This document shows, in pieces, positions 49,672 through 62,318 of a DNA stretch of 64,000 nt (its first letter is position 1; the number at the start of each line of letters is the position of its first letter). The DNA is taken from positions 1 through 64,000 of the forward strand of contig SVJL01000001.1 in the NCBI GenBank assembly GCA_015068985.1, in the 5' to 3' direction. The notes beneath the pieces were generated by a model. The model made no database searches. It worked only from the letters and a program-made list of their open reading frames with translations, and had not been told where the DNA came from. Origin of the DNA: Oscillospiraceae bacterium (GTDB taxonomy: Bacteria > Bacillota > Clostridia > UMGS1810). Made by a program: the position numbers and the translations under genes.

Positions 49672-50536
49672 CCGCTCGTTCAAAGCGGTTGATATTATCT
49701 ACATTCTTATGATGGTTGTGCCAATATGCTTTTCTATTGTTATAAAGGTTCTTACAAAAGGAGCTTCCGATGGCATAAGCATAACCGGTGCCGACATTTT
49801 CTTTGTTATTGATATGCCGATTCAGAATTTACCTATCACCGAATCACAAATAAATTCGTGGATGGTTATGATTGCAGTAACAGGATTGTGTCTGTTTCTT
49901 ACTCATGGTATCACATCCGATAAGACTTTAATACGTCATCATATTGCGGAATGGATAGTAGAAAAAGTAAGTGCCATGACAAAAAACAATATGGGTGCAT
50001 ATTTTTCAGGATTTGCGCCTTTTGTTGTTTCTATTATTTCTTTGTCGGCATTTTCGAGTTTGCTGACACTTTTCGGTCTTTATCCACCAACTTCGGATAT
50101 AAATATTGTTGGAGGTTGGGCAATACTTGTATTTGTTCTCATAACATACTATAAGCTCAAGTGCGGACCTGTTTTTTATGTCAAAACAATGGCGTCGCCC
50201 TTGCTTCTTACACCGTTAAATGTTATAAGCGAAGTTGCAACTCCGATTTCTATGGCATTTCGTCATTATGGTAATGTTTTGTCAGGTTCGGTAATTTCGG
50301 TTTTGGTAGCGGCCGGACTGCAGTTCCTTTCTTCTAAGCTACTCGGATTTTTGCCTGGCTTTTTGAATGGGATACCATTTTTGCAAATTGGTATTCCGGC
50401 AATATTGTCAATTTATTTTGATGTGTTCAGCGGCTGTCTGCAGGCATATATATTTGCTATGCTTACTATGATGTATATTTCTGATGGTTTTCCTGCTGAA
50501 GAATATGGTAAAAGAAAATTAAAAAATAATAATTAA
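49658..50536 (+). CDS. atpB: F0F1 ATP synthase subunit A
   Basis: TM protein with MAFRHYGNVLSGSVI (conserved Arg region), operon context. Confidence 0.9.
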   Translation: MNRNSRSFKAVDIIYILMMVVPICFSIVIKVLTKGASDGISITGADIFFVIDMPIQNLPITESQINSWMVMIAVTGLCLFLTHGITSDKTLIRHHIAEWIVEKVSAMTKNNMGAYFSGFAPFVVSIISLSAFSSLLTLFGLYPPTSDINIVGGWAILVFVLITYYKLKCGPVFYVKTMASPLLLTPLNVISEVATPISMAFRHYGNVLSGSVISVLVAAGLQFLSSKLLGFLPGFLNGIPFLQIGIPAILSIYFDVFSGCLQAYIFAMLTMMYISDGFPAEEYGKRKLKNNN

Positions 50537-50836
<300 letters not shown>

Positions 50837-50853
50837 TTTTGGAGTGAATAACT

Positions 50854-51361
50854 ATGCAATCGTTGGATATAATTTCTGTTAATTTATGGCAGATAATAAT
50901 TTCACTGGCTAATCTTTTGATTTTGTTGCTGTTGGTAAAAAAGTTTCTTTTCAAACCCGTCAACAATATGCTTGCCAAAAGACAAGCAGAGCTTGATTCC
51001 AAGTATAATGCAGCAAACGAAGCAAAAGCCAATGCTCTTCGTGACGAGAACTATTGGAAAGAAAAAAGGCAAAGTGTTGATTCTGAAGCTGATTCAATAA
51101 TCAAAAAGGCATCAGATAATGCTAAATTGCGTGGCGACAGAATAATTGAAGAAGCCAAAGACAAAGCCGATGGCATTGTGCGTCAGGCTCAGCTTGAAGC
51201 CGAACTCGAAATGAAAAAGGCTTCAGAAGGAATTAAACGTGAAATTGTCGACATTTCGGCAGCATTGGCAGAAAAAATGCTTTCGCGTGAAATTAATGTT
51301 GACGATCATCGTGCACTGATTGATTCCGCAATTGAAAAAATAGGTGATGATAATGATGCAA

Positions 51362-51369
<8 letters not shown>
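50854..51369 (+). CDS. atpF: F0F1 ATP synthase subunit B
   Basis: N-terminal TM plus long charged helix, operon context. Confidence 0.92.
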
Positions 51370-53373
<2,004 letters not shown>

Positions 53374-53378
53374 AATAA

Positions 53379-54182
53379 ATGGGAGCAGATATCAAGAAAC
53401 TAAGAAGTCGTATAAAAAGTGTTGATTCAACTCTTCATTTAACAAAAGCAATGGGGCTTGTTGCGTCGTCAAAAATTCGTCGTGCAACAGAGGCGATGAA
53501 TAAGAGCAAGGAGTATGAAAAAGCTTTTTCAAATGTTATAAATATGCTCACCTCTTGTCAGGAATGCAGCACAAGTCCATATATGCAAGAAAATAGCACA
53601 GGCAAAATATGCTTGGTTGTTATTGCAGGTGATCGTGGTCTTGCAGGCGGTTATAATGCAAATATTTTCCGCTTTGCAAAAGAATATGACAATGCAGAAA
53701 TAATTCCAATCGGAAAACGTTCTTGCGACAGATATTCGGGTGAGGTTGTTCTTGCCGAAAGCTTTTCTTCTAACGATGCTGTAACAATGTCGCAAGAACT
53801 TTGTTCAAGATTTGCTAAAGGTGAATTTGATAAAGTTGGAATAATTTGCACAAAGTATATTTCAATTATGTCGCAAGAACCACAAATAAAATGGATTCTT
53901 CCTTTGCAAAAAGGGGAGGGAGCAAACAGCTCAAGCATGCTTTTTGAGCCTGATGAAGTGACAATTTTGAATTCTGTTATATCAGAATATATAGCGGCAA
54001 CAATTGTGTCATCAGTGAGAGAAAGCTATGCTGCAGAGGTTGCAGCAAGAAGATTTGCCATGGATTCAGCGGGCAAAAATGCTCAAACTATGCTCGATGA
54101 TTTGCAACTCAAATATAATCGTGCAAGACAAGGCGCAATCACTCAGGAAATTACTGAAATTGTTGCAGGAAGCAACGTGTAG
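53379..54182 (+). CDS. atpG: F0F1 ATP synthase subunit gamma
   Basis: LRSRIKSVDSTLHLTKAMGLVASSKIRRA...; RARQGAITQEITEIVAGSNV. Confidence 0.95.
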   Translation: MGADIKKLRSRIKSVDSTLHLTKAMGLVASSKIRRATEAMNKSKEYEKAFSNVINMLTSCQECSTSPYMQENSTGKICLVVIAGDRGLAGGYNANIFRFAKEYDNAEIIPIGKRSCDRYSGEVVLAESFSSNDAVTMSQELCSRFAKGEFDKVGIICTKYISIMSQEPQIKWILPLQKGEGANSSSMLFEPDEVTILNSVISEYIAATIVSSVRESYAAEVAARRFAMDSAGKNAQTMLDDLQLKYNRARQGAITQEITEIVAGSNV

Positions 54183-54199
54183 CTTTGTGTGTGCACTAA

Positions 54200-55875
<1,676 letters not shown>

Positions 55876-55883
55876 GATTTTAG

Positions 55884-55915
55884 CGGCTGTCTCTGGTTTA
55901 TGAGGCAGCCGTTTT
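55884..55915 (+). terminator. Terminator after atp operon
   Basis: CGGCTGTCTC-TGGTTTAT-GAGGCAGCCG then TTTT. Confidence 0.75.
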
Positions 55916-55969
55916 GTTACGGTTTTTTGTAGAAATTAATAACAATTTGTTAAATAATATGATTTTTAG

Positions 55970-55998
55970 TTAACAAATTGCAATTTGTGTGTTATAAT
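55970..55998 (+). promoter_or_regulatory. Promoter TTAACA-17-TATAAT with embedded palindrome ACAAATTGCAATTTGT (55973-55988)
   Basis: -35 55970-55975, -10 55993-55998; perfect 16 bp palindrome overlaps the -35 and spacer. Confidence 0.6.
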
Positions 55999-56051
55999 GT
56001 ATTCGTAACTAAGAATTTATAATAGTTAAATTATAAACACGGAGGTGTGCA

Positions 56052-56750
56052 ATGTATCCCGAAAGAGAACTTCACAAAACTTTTATTTCGTCCGAAACTC
56101 CTGTTTTGCCCGACAATTTTAATGTTGAAGCTTTTATGGAGGGGATGAACGATTTTAAAGAATTTATGATGATGTATAGCTGTGCAATACGTGAAGTCCG
56201 TACAAAGTTTGAAGTACTCAACGACGACTTTTCTGTTGCCTACAGACGTAATCCCATAGAAATGATAAAATCAAGAGTTAAAAGTCCTGCAAGCATAGCC
56301 GGCAAACTCAATCGAAAAGGGCTGCCAATAACAATGGACTCTGTTTTGAACAATCTAAATGACGTTGCCGGCATAAGAGTTATTTGCTCTTTTATTGACG
56401 ACATATATATGATTGCCGATATGTTTACAAGCCAGGACGATATAACGGTTATAGAAGTTAAAGATTACATAAAGAACCCAAAACCAAACGGATACCGCAG
56501 CTATCATATGATAATTGAGGTTCCGGTGTTCTTTTCTAATCGTAAAAAGAATATGAGAGTTGAGGTTCAGCTTAGGACAATTGCCATGGATTTTTGGGCA
56601 AGTCTTGAACATAAAATGAAATATAAAAAAGATATTAAAGCTAAGGATATTCTTCGTCTTGAAGCTGAACTTGCAGAATGTGCAGAAATCATCGCTTCAA
56701 CAGATTTGAAGATGCAAAAAATCAATGATGAATTAAACGGCGTTTCCTGA
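56052..56750 (+). CDS. GTP pyrophosphokinase/small alarmone synthetase (RelA_SpoT domain)
   Basis: IEMIKSRVKSPASIAGKLNRKG, DVAGIRVICSFIDDIYMIADMF, KPNGYRSYHMIIEVPVF, VEVQLRTIAMDFWASLEHKMKYKK. Confidence 0.9.
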   Translation: MYPERELHKTFISSETPVLPDNFNVEAFMEGMNDFKEFMMMYSCAIREVRTKFEVLNDDFSVAYRRNPIEMIKSRVKSPASIAGKLNRKGLPITMDSVLNNLNDVAGIRVICSFIDDIYMIADMFTSQDDITVIEVKDYIKNPKPNGYRSYHMIIEVPVFFSNRKKNMRVEVQLRTIAMDFWASLEHKMKYKKDIKAKDILRLEAELAECAEIIASTDLKMQKINDELNGVS

Positions 56751-56763
56751 ATATAAACAAAAT

Positions 56764-56807
56764 AAAAAACTGTCAAGCAGTTGTTGTACTGTTTGACAGT
56801 TTTTTTA
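56764..56807 (+). terminator. Rho-independent terminator
   Basis: AAAAAACTGTCAAGCAGT...ACTGTTTGACAGTTTTTTT. Confidence 0.85.
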
Positions 56808-56963
56808 CGGATAATTTTATTGTCAAATCTGCTCGAAAACGTCAAAAACGAAATATTTGCTTTCAAGGATTAAATCTGCAAAAAATATTACGGGGTTTTG
56901 ATTAAAGGCTTTACATTTATTCTTTATTTTTGTATAATCAAAGAAAAAAATGAGGTGCAGATT

Positions 56964-57413
56964 ATGGACGCAATAGATTATCAGATTTTATCTTGTCTGA
57001 AAGAAAATTCACGAGAGAATGCAACCAATATCGGTGCAAAAATTAATCTTTCTACGTCTGCTGTTATAGAACGAATAAAAAAACTCGAAAATTCCGGTTT
57101 GATTGAACAATACACAACATTGATAAATCAAAGTATGCTTGGAAGAGAGCTTATGGCTTTTATCACAGTTCGTCTTGAACATCCAAAATACTATGAAAAT
57201 TTTGTAAATACGGTTAATGAAAACACTTCAATCTCCGAGTGTTACTATATTGCCGGAGATTTCGACTTTATATTGAAAATAATCACAAAAAGCGGAAAAA
57301 CTCTGGAACAAATTCTCAATGTTATCAAATCTATCAACGGTGTTTCTATGACACGCACATCTGTTGTTCTTTCGGAAAATAAACATGACGTGTGTCTTCT
57401 TCCTGATAAATAA
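56964..57413 (+). CDS. Lrp/AsnC family transcriptional regulator
   Basis: MDAIDYQILSCLKENSRENATNIGAKINLSTSAVIERIKKLENSGLIEQYT. Confidence 0.9.
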   Translation: MDAIDYQILSCLKENSRENATNIGAKINLSTSAVIERIKKLENSGLIEQYTTLINQSMLGRELMAFITVRLEHPKYYENFVNTVNENTSISECYYIAGDFDFILKIITKSGKTLEQILNVIKSINGVSMTRTSVVLSENKHDVCLLPDK

Positions 57414-57451
57414 AATTATTTATAAATATAAAAAAGAAAGAGGTTATTATT

Positions 57452-58609
57452 ATGGTAATTGGTATCCCAAAAGAAATTATGCACGGTGAGGGAAGAGTTT
57501 CTGCTATTCCCGAAACTGTTGCAAAGCTCAAAGCAGACGGCTATGAAGTTCTTGTTGAAAATTCAGCAGGCGACGGTGCATTTTTTAGTGATGAAGAATA
57601 CGCAGCTGCCGGTGCCGAAATGGTTGCTGATGTAGCAAACATTTATGATCGTGCCGATATCATCCTTAAGGTAAAAGAACCCCAGTTTAATGAGAAAAAA
57701 GGCGTACATGAGGTTGATATGATGCATAGCGGTCAGTATCTGATCACTTTTATTCATCCCGCTTCTCCCGTTAACCACGATATGGTTAAAAAGATGGCAG
57801 AAAAAGGCATTATTGGTCTCACACTTGATGGTGTGCCTCGTATTTCAAGGGCTCAGAATCTCGATGCACTCACATCTATGAGCACTTGTGCAGGTTACAA
57901 AGGTATTTTGATGGCTGCAAATGACCTTGCAAAATTTATTCCTCAGATTTTTTCGGCAGTTGGTATGATAAAACCATGTAATGTTATGGTAATCGGAACA
58001 GGCGTTGCCGGTCTTCAGGCTCTTGCTACGGCAAAAAGACTTGGTGCTGTAACTTATGCTGCCGACATTCGTCCTGCTGCTGCAGAACAGGCAACAAGTC
58101 TTGGTGCAAAAATAGTTGACACAGGTGTTCCTGCAGAAATTGCCGTTGGTGAGGGCGGATACGCTAATGCTCTTAGCGAAGAATGGATTTTAAAAGAAAG
58201 AGAAGCACTTAAAGACACAATCAAAGAGATGGATATCGTTTTCTGTTCTGCATTGGTTCCCAGTAAGCTTGCTCCGGTGATTATTACTGAAGAAATTGTA
58301 AAATCCATGAAACCGGGCTCGGTTATTGTTGACATTTCCATAGACCAGGGTGGTAACTGTGCAATCACAGAACCGGGTGAAACTGCCGTTAAACACAAAG
58401 TTACTATCGAAGGCATAAAAAATATTCCCGGTATGCTTCCTACAAGCTCAACATGGATGTTTGCACAAAACATATATAATCTTGTTAAATATCTCTCCAA
58501 AGACGGTGCCCTTGCGCTTGACACAAATGACGAAATTGTAAAAGGTATACTCACAACAATTAATGGCGAAATTGTTCATAAGGGTGCGTTAGAGGCAATG
58601 AATGCATAA
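57452..58609 (+). CDS. pntAA: NAD(P) transhydrogenase subunit alpha (PntA N-terminal part/AlaDH-PNT)
   Basis: MVIGIPKEIMHGEGRVSAIPETV, VMVIGTGVAGLQALATAKRLGA. Confidence 0.87.
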   Translation: MVIGIPKEIMHGEGRVSAIPETVAKLKADGYEVLVENSAGDGAFFSDEEYAAAGAEMVADVANIYDRADIILKVKEPQFNEKKGVHEVDMMHSGQYLITFIHPASPVNHDMVKKMAEKGIIGLTLDGVPRISRAQNLDALTSMSTCAGYKGILMAANDLAKFIPQIFSAVGMIKPCNVMVIGTGVAGLQALATAKRLGAVTYAADIRPAAAEQATSLGAKIVDTGVPAEIAVGEGGYANALSEEWILKEREALKDTIKEMDIVFCSALVPSKLAPVIITEEIVKSMKPGSVIVDISIDQGGNCAITEPGETAVKHKVTIEGIKNIPGMLPTSSTWMFAQNIYNLVKYLSKDGALALDTNDEIVKGILTTINGEIVHKGALEAMNA

Positions 58610-58629
58610 TTGAAGGGAGCTGTATATTT

Positions 58630-58920
58630 GTGGAATTAATTTTAATTCTGATATTTGTTGTTGCAGCCCTTGTTGGCTACTTTATCATCAACAAAGTTCC
58701 AACATTGCTGCACACACCTCTTATGTCGGGAATGAATGCACTTTCGGGCATCACTGTTTTGGGTGGATTAACTGTGTTGGCAGTTGCTTTGAAGATTAGC
58801 CATCCAACACTCAGTGTTATAATTGGCATTGCAGCTATAGCATTTGCTATGATTAATGTTGCAGGTGGTTTTGCAGTTACCGGCAGAATGCTTAAAATGT
58901 TTAAAAAGGAGGAAAAGTAA
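58630..58920 (+). CDS. pntAB: NAD(P) transhydrogenase subunit alpha TM part (GTG start)
   Basis: VPTLLHTPLMSGMNALSGITVLGGL. Confidence 0.87.
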   Translation: MELILILIFVVAALVGYFIINKVPTLLHTPLMSGMNALSGITVLGGLTVLAVALKISHPTLSVIIGIAAIAFAMINVAGGFAVTGRMLKMFKKEEK

Positions 58921-60279
58921 GTGATTTCTCCAAATGTTTATTACATAATCAGTGCTGTGCTTGTATTAGGTGTTTTGATAGGTATAAGCATGATGAGCAA
59001 GGTATCTAAAGCAAATGCCGGCAACACTCTTTCGGCGGTGTGCACGTTGATTGCCATTTTGGTTGTTATGTATAACGCCGAAATTTTAACAGCCTGGCAG
59101 GCTTGGCTTGGCTTGGCAATTGGCACAGCCATTGGTGTAGTTGGTGCAGTAAAAGTAAAAATGATTGAAATGCCTCAGGCTGTTGCACTTCTGAATGGTT
59201 TGGGCGGATTGGCAAGTTCTCTTGTTGCTATTCTTACAATCGAACAGGCAAAAAATGATAAGTTTGCAATCTATACTGGTGCAGTTGCATTGGTTGTTGG
59301 TTTTGTAACCTTTACCGGAAGCTTGGTTGCTGCCGGAAAGCTTCACAAGCTTCTGCCCCAAAAACCCGTCGTGTGGAAAGCACATTCGCTTATCGTTGCT
59401 GTCACTCTTATTGCAACAGTTGCACTTGTTGTTATATGCCCAAAAACAATGTGGTTAATTTCCATACTGTCAGCTTTTTTTGGTATTGCTTTTGCAATAC
59501 GTGTCGGTGGAGCAGATATGCCCATAACCATATCGCTTTTGAACTCATTCAGCGGTGTTGCCGGCGGCATTGCGGGTATTGCTGTTAAAGATCCGCTTCT
59601 CGTGGCAATAGGCGGTGTTGTTGGTGCATCGGGTCTTTTGCTAACTCAGATTATGTGCAAAGCAATGAACAGAAGTCTTGTTAGCATTCTTCTTGGTGCA
59701 GCACCAAAAAAGAAAATTGTTCATGCAGATAAAAAAATTGAAAAAGACGATGTTGAGCTTGAAAAAGCAGAGAAAAAATCGGATGTTGGAACAATTCTAA
59801 CCAATGCAAAAAAGGTTATGATAGTTCCCGGTTATGGTATGGCACTTGCTCAGGCTCAGAGCGTTGTTAAAAACTTGTCCGATAAGCTGGAGGCCAACGG
59901 CACAGAGGTTAAATATGCAATTCATCCCGTTGCCGGAAGAATGCCCGGTCATATGAATGTGTTGCTTTGCGAGGTTGATGTTCCGTACGATAAGCTGTAC
60001 GAAATGGAGGCAGTAAATGACGAATTTGCACAGTGTGATGCAGCAATTATAATTGGTGCAAATGATGTTGTTAACCCTGCTGCCAACACCGCAGAGGGTA
60101 CGCCGATTTATGGTATGCCTGTGCTGAATGCGGCAGATGCCAAAAATGTTATCATATGCAACTTTGACGAAAAGCCCGGCTATGCCGGAGTTCCCAATCC
60201 TTTGTATGATGCAAGCAACACAATTATGATGCTTGGCGATGCAAAAGAAACTGTTGCAAAGCTTGTTGATTCATTCTGA
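58921..60279 (+). CDS. pntB: NAD(P) transhydrogenase subunit beta (GTG start)
   Basis: VMIVPGYGMALAQAQSVVKNLSDKLEANGTEVKYAIHPVAGRMPGHMNVLLCEVDVPYD. Confidence 0.92.
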   Translation: MISPNVYYIISAVLVLGVLIGISMMSKVSKANAGNTLSAVCTLIAILVVMYNAEILTAWQAWLGLAIGTAIGVVGAVKVKMIEMPQAVALLNGLGGLASSLVAILTIEQAKNDKFAIYTGAVALVVGFVTFTGSLVAAGKLHKLLPQKPVVWKAHSLIVAVTLIATVALVVICPKTMWLISILSAFFGIAFAIRVGGADMPITISLLNSFSGVAGGIAGIAVKDPLLVAIGGVVGASGLLLTQIMCKAMNRSLVSILLGAAPKKKIVHADKKIEKDDVELEKAEKKSDVGTILTNAKKVMIVPGYGMALAQAQSVVKNLSDKLEANGTEVKYAIHPVAGRMPGHMNVLLCEVDVPYDKLYEMEAVNDEFAQCDAAIIIGANDVVNPAANTAEGTPIYGMPVLNAADAKNVIICNFDEKPGYAGVPNPLYDASNTIMMLGDAKETVAKLVDSF

Positions 60280-60286
60280 TAATTTT

Positions 60287-60335
60287 CAAAAACTGAAATA
60301 GCAAATTGATATAGTTTGCTGTTTCAGTTTTTTTA
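60287..60335 (+). terminator. Rho-independent terminator after pntB
   Basis: AAAAACTGAAATAGCAAA...TTTGCTGTTTCAGTTTTTTT. Confidence 0.85.
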
Positions 60336-60372
60336 TGCTCTTTTTTGTCATAGTCATCACTTTTTTTGTCAA

Positions 60373-60401
60373 TTGACATATGTATTGTTTGATGGTATGA
60401 T
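60373..60401 (+). promoter_or_regulatory. Promoter TTGACA-17-TATGAT; -35 sits inside palindrome TGTCAATTGACA (60367-60378)
   Basis: -35 60373-60378, -10 60396-60401. Confidence 0.6.
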
Positions 60402-60456
60402 AAAAATATAATATATACTCTATCGTACAAAAATATTTTGTGAAGGGGAATTTAAT

Positions 60457-62250
60457 ATGAAAAGAAATAAGTTAATTACACTTAGTTTTCTGATGGCTGT
60501 GGTTATGATTATGTCTGTTTTTGTAGCAACCGTATCGGTATGTGCGGCAGACACAACGGTAGCAACTGCAACTGAAACGTATTATGTAAGGAACGATGAA
60601 ACAGGAGCAAATACAATTTTTGTTGTAGATGGTTATTCAAACAATCATCGACTTGGATTTATGAAATTCGATTTCTCGACAATTAATTTAGATGATTATC
60701 CGGGCTTGAAATTAAAATTAACAAGTGTCAAAGGAAATCATGGTAATGGAAATAACGTTAATAAAAATATTGATATTAAAATAAGTATTATACCTCAATA
60801 TTTGGAGAGTAGTGCATCTCTTTCTACATTAACATATAGTGGAGCAAACAATGCGCAATGGTTAAACGATTTTGATTCAATTGGTAGTGTTACCGGAACC
60901 ATTGTTGATGACACTGTTAATAATGTGTTTTATTCCACTGATATTCTTAGTGCAATAAAAGCAGATATAGCAAATAATCAAGATGATACAGTAGTTTTGA
61001 AAATTGAAAGCAATATAACAACTAATGGCTATGCTTCTGTTTACTATGCAAATTGGGCAACAGGAGATGGTAGAAATGTTCAAATTGTTACAATGACAGA
61101 AGCGGAAGTCAATGAAAACAAAGCTAGGGCTCAGGCTGATGCAGATGCACTCGAAATAGCTGATACAGCAGAGCTTGGTAGCACAATTGCACTTCCATCG
61201 GAAGGTTCCGTCAACGCATCAAAGATTACTTGGAAATCTGATTCAGACTACATAAATACTGAAACCGGTGTTGTAGCATCATCAATAGGCTTTGTAGACG
61301 AAGTTGTTACTCTCACTGCAACAGTGAATTATAATGGTATTGTTACCACAAAAGATTTTGAAGTAACGCTTGCCGGAAGTAATATTTTGCCCGCAAGTGA
61401 TTGTGTAACAATTAGAGGTGAAAAGGCAGAAGATAACAAATCAACGTTAGCAAGCTATCTGGTAATTAACCAACAGACTTCAGACAACAGATCTCAGGGT
61501 GTAATTAGATTTGATTTAACCGATGTTAAGAAGTCAATTGAAAGCTTAGAGGATATTTCAGTAAGACTTACTATGTGTTATGTTAAACCGGGAACAAATG
61601 AGACGATTGACTATGAAAACGGCAAATATTTCTTGTCAATTCTTCCGGATAATGCGTGGACAAAAGACACAATGACTCTTAAATATGCAATTGAAAATAA
61701 TCTTATAAGCGGTGCAACAAAGGCGGGTACAACAGGAACCGTTGCAACAGTTGTCGGTAATACTATTGTGTTCAGTGGACTAAAGGATGATATAAAGGCA
61801 TTTATAGACAGTAATCCTACCGCAACATCAATTTCGTTTCTTCTAAATACTGAAGAAACCAGATCTGAAGATTCTGTATACTTCTATGTTATGGGCAATG
61901 GAGAGCATAAAGCAACCGAAGCAACACAACCACTTCTTGTTGGCGAAACTTCAAAGCGTTTTGTTGCAGTAAATGACAATGGTGCTGTTACATTTACATA
62001 CAATGCGGATTCTGCCAAGTATCCTACAGGCATTAATATGGCCACCACATTCTTTGTTGCCGAATATGCACCCGATGGAAGTCTTGTGAACGTTGTTTCC
62101 GGAACCGATGCAGATTCAGTTATCACAAACGGTGAAACAAAAACTTTAACAATCACAGGCTACACAAGCGGCAACACAATTAAAGCTATGGTATTTAATA
62201 ATTCGTCAGAAATTATGGCAATGCAACCTGTTACAATTTTTGGTAATTGA
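60457..62250 (+). CDS. Secreted surface protein with two DNRLRE-like domains, Ig-like domain and a divergent shared C-terminal module
   Basis: Signal peptide; ETYYVRNDETGANTIFVVDGYSNNHRLGFMKFDFSTI...; CVTIRGEKAEDNKSTLASYLVINQQTSDNRSQGVIRFDLTDV. Confidence 0.65.
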   Translation: MKRNKLITLSFLMAVVMIMSVFVATVSVCAADTTVATATETYYVRNDETGANTIFVVDGYSNNHRLGFMKFDFSTINLDDYPGLKLKLTSVKGNHGNGNNVNKNIDIKISIIPQYLESSASLSTLTYSGANNAQWLNDFDSIGSVTGTIVDDTVNNVFYSTDILSAIKADIANNQDDTVVLKIESNITTNGYASVYYANWATGDGRNVQIVTMTEAEVNENKARAQADADALEIADTAELGSTIALPSEGSVNASKITWKSDSDYINTETGVVASSIGFVDEVVTLTATVNYNGIVTTKDFEVTLAGSNILPASDCVTIRGEKAEDNKSTLASYLVINQQTSDNRSQGVIRFDLTDVKKSIESLEDISVRLTMCYVKPGTNETIDYENGKYFLSILPDNAWTKDTMTLKYAIENNLISGATKAGTTGTVATVVGNTIVFSGLKDDIKAFIDSNPTATSISFLLNTEETRSEDSVYFYVMGNGEHKATEATQPLLVGETSKRFVAVNDNGAVTFTYNADSAKYPTGINMATTFFVAEYAPDGSLVNVVSGTDADSVITNGETKTLTITGYTSGNTIKAMVFNNSSEIMAMQPVTIFGN

Positions 62251-62266
62251 TTATATATTGCTCAAG

Positions 62267-62292
62267 CGGCGAAACGGTTCTCCGTTTCGCCG
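62267..62292 (+). terminator. Hairpin CGGCGAAACGG-TTCT-CCGTTTCGCCG, terminator-like or attenuator
   Basis: Perfect 11 bp stem, no U-tract. Confidence 0.55.
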
Positions 62293-62318
62293 TTATACAA
62301 TTTAGGAAGGTGAGTGAC

